This document shows, one piece after another, positions 6,371-9,326 of a DNA stretch of 9,326 nt. Position numbers and translations under genes: made by a program. Each line of letters opens with the position of its first letter. Within the stretch, counting starts at the first letter, position 1. Origin of the DNA: Planctomycetota bacterium (lineage in GTDB: Bacteria > Planctomycetota > UBA11346); NCBI GenBank assembly GCA_007131555.1, contig SLQH01000007.1, positions 1 through 9,326 on the forward strand. Reading direction: 5' to 3'. The notes beneath the pieces were generated by a model that was given only the letters and a program-made list of their open reading frames with translations, was not told the DNA's origin and ran no database searches.

Positions 6371-6438
6371 CAGGGGTCAGGTTTTCAGCACACTGCATGA
6401 CCCACCACACTACACCACCGTTTCCCATAAGGCCTCGT

Positions 6439-9326
6439 ATGTGCCATCTGCGTGTCCGCTCAGGTAGAACCATGCTTCCTCATGGCCTGTTTCTGCTCTT
6501 GATCCTGCTCCCCAGCTCCTTGTTCGGCACAGACCCGATAACAGAGCTCACGACCATTCGTGATGCTCTGCGGGCTGAAGTCGAAGCCTTGTTCGCTGAG
6601 GACGCCCAATCCGGCACCACCCTGGAACTGGATCTGCATCTGGATTCCGGCATCGGCCCTCGTCAGCGGCCCATGGTGCTCCATCTGCAGCATCTGGGTG
6701 ACCGCTGGGCTCCGGCCACGATCAGCGGCCCGGAGGCTGAGCAACGCGAAGACCTGCACATTGATCTCTCCGAACTCCTGCTCACTGACCGCCGTCTGCA
6801 TGGCACGGTCCTCTTCACCTGGCGCGTGGACGATGATGCTGCCAGCGAGCAGGAGACCGAGGACGCCGTTGACAATCCCAGCGTGGGCAGCCAAGGCTAT
6901 GCCATAGACGTGCAACTGACGGCCATATCACGACGTCTGACCCTCAATCTACGGCGCTTCCTTGGTGGCGCGGACTGGTCCCTCCATTTTGTCCCTGATG
7001 GTGATGGCTGGACCATTCACAAGGAGGACAGCATCCCTCGTTCCCTGGTGTCCTGGGGTCCCTTCACCCGTGAAATCAGCCTTCATCGCCCCCAGGCTGA
7101 TGGCCCCTGGCAATTACGCATCGCCTTGACCAAGCAGCCCCAAGGCGACAGTGATCGACTGTTTGACGCCTACGAGAAACGCGGCCATCCTCGTATTTCC
7201 GCGGACTTCGCCATCATCGAGGATCAGATCAATGCCCTGTGGCTGCGTCAGGCCGCCGGCGGCAAACATATGCTGGGGAACGCCACCGACATCCTGACCG
7301 GAGCCATTGAGACCCAGACCCTCAAGGGTCGATATCACAGTCGCGGAGCCCTGGGCGAATGGACCGGCGACATCCATGGCGCTGTGCGCCCCGGCCAACG
7401 TGGCACTGCGCCGCTGGATCTGCTGATGAGTGACGCCGACACCCTGGACCAGCCGGTGTTGGCGACCCGCATCTACCACCAGATCGTCGCCCTGGCCGCA
7501 GTGCGTCGCCATTATCCCCAGACCATGCAGACCGCGATCGACCATCAGCGGGTTCCCGATCCGGTGATGACAGAAGACGCCGACATCACGGCCTACCTGC
7601 GCCAACTCCTTGAACGGGCCACACAACTCCACGCCCCGCGTACCATCGACATATCATACCTAGCTGCCGATCAGCACCCCCTCTTCAAGCCCGCCCAGGC
7701 CCCACAGGCCTGGGACGGATCGGCCTTCGCCAGTACGCCCGATGGCCTCCAACGCTGGACGCATCTCCATGACTGGCAGTTCTGCGGCCCCTTTTCGATC
7801 TTCGATGAACGGGTCCGTCCAGCGATGCCATCAGTCACTGCCGACCCGCACACGGCCTATGCCCGTGAACGCATGCTGCCTGATGGCGACGGCGGGGTGG
7901 ACATGGATCACAGTCCTGCCCGCTGGCTGCCAGCCCTTATCACCGAGGACGGTCTGGTAGCGGCCCCGGTCGACCGCCTGACCAGTTCGGGCGGCATGCG
8001 TTCCTATGCCTGGTACGCTACCACCACCATCACCAGCAGCCGTGAACACAGTCCTTGGGCTGCCCTGCATGTCCGGGGGGCTGCCGTGCTGTGGGTCAAT
8101 GACCAGCCGATATGGAGCAGTGACGGCCATGCCGAGGATGACATGCCGGACCGCTTCCGTATTCCCTTGCTGCGCGGCGACAATCGCCTCATGCTGCGCG
8201 TCAACTCGACACCGGACAGCAACCGGCACTACAGCATCCTGCATTACTACGATGGCTATGCGTTCCGGCCGCAAGGACGAGTTGATTTCACCGCATTCAG
8301 ATTCCATCTGGCCCTATCGGGGGATCCTGCCGCCGCCCGGGCCACCAGTCAGGGCCAGACCTGGCCCGACCCTGACGGTCCCCGAGGTCACCGCCAGGAC
8401 TGGCATGGTCGCATGCCGGAAGCCGATCCGCCCTTGGCCTTCAATCTGGACGATGGCACCAACGTGGCCTGGTCACTGCCGCTGCCGATGAGCCAGGCCG
8501 AGCCGGTCATCCATGATGATCATCTCTATGTGGTTGCCCAACCGCATCATCTGTATCGGATCCGAGCCAGCGATGGTGCTGTGGTCTGGCAACGGCAGGC
8601 CTGTATCCTGTCACTGCTGGCCCCGGAACTGCTGGGCGAGAACAGCGATCCCCTGACCGCCTACCACGAGGACCAACGCCGCCGCGCCGCCGCTCGACAA
8701 GCCAATGACCAGGATACGGTGACCGCCATCGACCAGCGCTGGCAGGCCGTGCAGGCCGTCCTGCGCCGCCATCGCATCCCCCATGCCGGCACAGCTGCGC
8801 AGACTCCGGTGGTCAGCCCAGATGGCGTATTTGTCCAGTTTGGCACCGGGGTAGCCGCTCGTTTCGACCATGCCGGATCGCTCATCTGGTTGACTGACAC
8901 CCAGGCCCGCTCATCCGACCCAAGTCTGGGCCACCCCTTGCTCCTCGACGACCTGCTGATCCTCCAGGTCCACCATCAAGACGACGGCGGCCACTGCGCC
9001 GTTATGGCCCTGGATGCGAGCAGCGGAGAGCAGCGCTGGCTGTGTCTGGCCAGCCCCCGTCGCAGCCTGACCGCAGATGCCTTCGATCATCACCACAGCC
9101 TTGGCAACGGTCTGGCCCTGATGCGCCTTGACGATGCTCAGCATGGTCGTCGTCATCTACTGATCACCGGTGATGGCGCCGTCATCGACCCTGCCGATGG
9201 GCAGATGCTACGGCGACGCATCTTTCATATCGAAGGTCTGCGCAGTGGCCCGGTGGTCGATGGCGATACCGTCTACGCCGTCTCGGTGATCGGCCAGGAA
9301 GCGGTCCGCTTGTGGCTGGATGACGA
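6439..9326 (+). CDS. Large secreted protein with galactose-binding-like domain and PQQ-like beta-propeller repeats (3' partial)
   Basis: The frame is open from 6439 to the right edge: 962 complete codons, continuing beyond the window. Function is unknown; it is probably a periplasmic or surface scaffold or binding protein. Residues 1-30 form a signal peptide (R5, R7, R10; hydrophobic 17-29). About 31-440 is a domain I do not recognise. Then comes a beta-sandwich of galactose-binding type: W446-x3-GPF, YAWYATTTI (523-531), VLWVND (550-555), GDNRLMLRVN (near 580). This layout is common in planctomycete exported proteins. PQQ-like propeller repeats begin near 675: ASDGAVVW (710-717), a helical insert (about 726-780), ASSGEQRW (860-867), DPADGQ (917-922). 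I prefer ATG 6439 (TAAGG at 6428-6432, basic residues before the hydrophobic core) over ATG 6472, which would leave no basic residue there; an in-frame ATG at 6397 is also possible. The repeat variants need not bind PQQ; structural propellers of the BamB kind share them. Confidence 0.8.
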   Translation, partial: MCHLRVRSGRTMLPHGLFLLLILLPSSLFGTDPITELTTIRDALRAEVEALFAEDAQSGTTLELDLHLDSGIGPRQRPMVLHLQHLGDRWAPATISGPEAEQREDLHIDLSELLLTDRRLHGTVLFTWRVDDDAASEQETEDAVDNPSVGSQGYAIDVQLTAISRRLTLNLRRFLGGADWSLHFVPDGDGWTIHKEDSIPRSLVSWGPFTREISLHRPQADGPWQLRIALTKQPQGDSDRLFDAYEKRGHPRISADFAIIEDQINALWLRQAAGGKHMLGNATDILTGAIETQTLKGRYHSRGALGEWTGDIHGAVRPGQRGTAPLDLLMSDADTLDQPVLATRIYHQIVALAAVRRHYPQTMQTAIDHQRVPDPVMTEDADITAYLRQLLERATQLHAPRTIDISYLAADQHPLFKPAQAPQAWDGSAFASTPDGLQRWTHLHDWQFCGPFSIFDERVRPAMPSVTADPHTAYARERMLPDGDGGVDMDHSPARWLPALITEDGLVAAPVDRLTSSGGMRSYAWYATTTITSSREHSPWAALHVRGAAVLWVNDQPIWSSDGHAEDDMPDRFRIPLLRGDNRLMLRVNSTPDSNRHYSILHYYDGYAFRPQGRVDFTAFRFHLALSGDPAAARATSQGQTWPDPDGPRGHRQDWHGRMPEADPPLAFNLDDGTNVAWSLPLPMSQAEPVIHDDHLYVVAQPHHLYRIRASDGAVVWQRQACILSLLAPELLGENSDPLTAYHEDQRRRAAARQANDQDTVTAIDQRWQAVQAVLRRHRIPHAGTAAQTPVVSPDGVFVQFGTGVAARFDHAGSLIWLTDTQARSSDPSLGHPLLLDDLLILQVHHQDDGGHCAVMALDASSGEQRWLCLASPRRSLTADAFDHHHSLGNGLALMRLDDAQHGRRHLLITGDGAVIDPADGQMLRRRIFHIEGLRSGPVVDGDTVYAVSVIGQEAVRLWLDD

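Larger units (their letters stand above)
6203..6438. other. Intergenic region with promoter and leader, no gene
   Basis: This 236-bp gap holds no protein gene I can support; the minus-strand open frame across it is not protein-like. Next to the preceding stop codon is a weak inverted repeat (TGAGCA 6200-6205 with TGCTCA 6224-6229, 18-base loop) that lacks a T-run, so termination there is doubtful. It is followed by a promoter and a leader of roughly 160 bases with a short hairpin (6344-6357). The leader matched no riboswitch class I know. Confidence 0.55.

Noticed and set aside
6087..6473. Minus-strand open frame (128 codons) across the intergenic gap
   Set aside because: It overlaps the end of the zinc-finger gene and the promoter region, has an unlikely composition (many Cys, Trp and His with no spacing pattern), and lacks a ribosome binding site.

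Overview
The window is GC-rich, densely coding DNA from a diderm bacterium. It encodes a BamD-like and a probable LptE-like outer-membrane assembly protein, a phosphohexomutase of the type annotated as phosphoglucosamine mutase in archaea, a RanBP2-type zinc-finger membrane protein, and a large secreted protein with a W-x-x-x-GPF domain and PQQ-like propeller repeats. Together these suggest Planctomycetota or a neighbouring PVC lineage. That assignment is an inference from protein style; there is no rRNA or other marker gene in the window.

Layout. Positions 1-235 hold no gene I can support but carry two strong inverted repeats (42-64 and 89-159). recQ lies at 236-2107 on the minus strand: a full-length RecQ helicase with helicase core, zinc-binding/winged-helix region and HRDC domain. 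A 95-bp spacer separates it from a divergent plus-strand series: a BamD-like TPR protein (2203-3321), a small LptE-like lipoprotein starting 2 bp after it (3324-3815), a phosphoglucosamine/phosphomanno-mutase (3873-5258), and a RanBP2 zinc-finger transmembrane protein 17 bp further on (5276-6202). Spacing suggests these four are largely co-transcribed. A 236-bp gap (6203-6438) carries a good sigma70-like promoter (TGGGCA-N17-TATAAT) and a leader of about 160 nt. After it comes a secreted protein of more than 960 residues that runs off the right edge.

How they fit together. BamD-like and LptE-like proteins act in insertion of beta-barrel proteins and of lipopolysaccharide into the outer membrane. 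GlmM supplies glucosamine-1-phosphate for UDP-GlcNAc, the precursor of both peptidoglycan and lipid A. The cluster is therefore best read as an envelope-biogenesis operon, with the zinc-finger membrane protein as an uncharacterised member, next to an unrelated DNA-repair helicase. I see no CRISPR array, tRNA, rRNA, transposase or phage gene. I do not see a clear new multi-gene system; the less ordinary items are the zinc-finger membrane protein, the non-lipidated BamD-like protein, the fused architecture of the last protein, and the structured region at the left edge.
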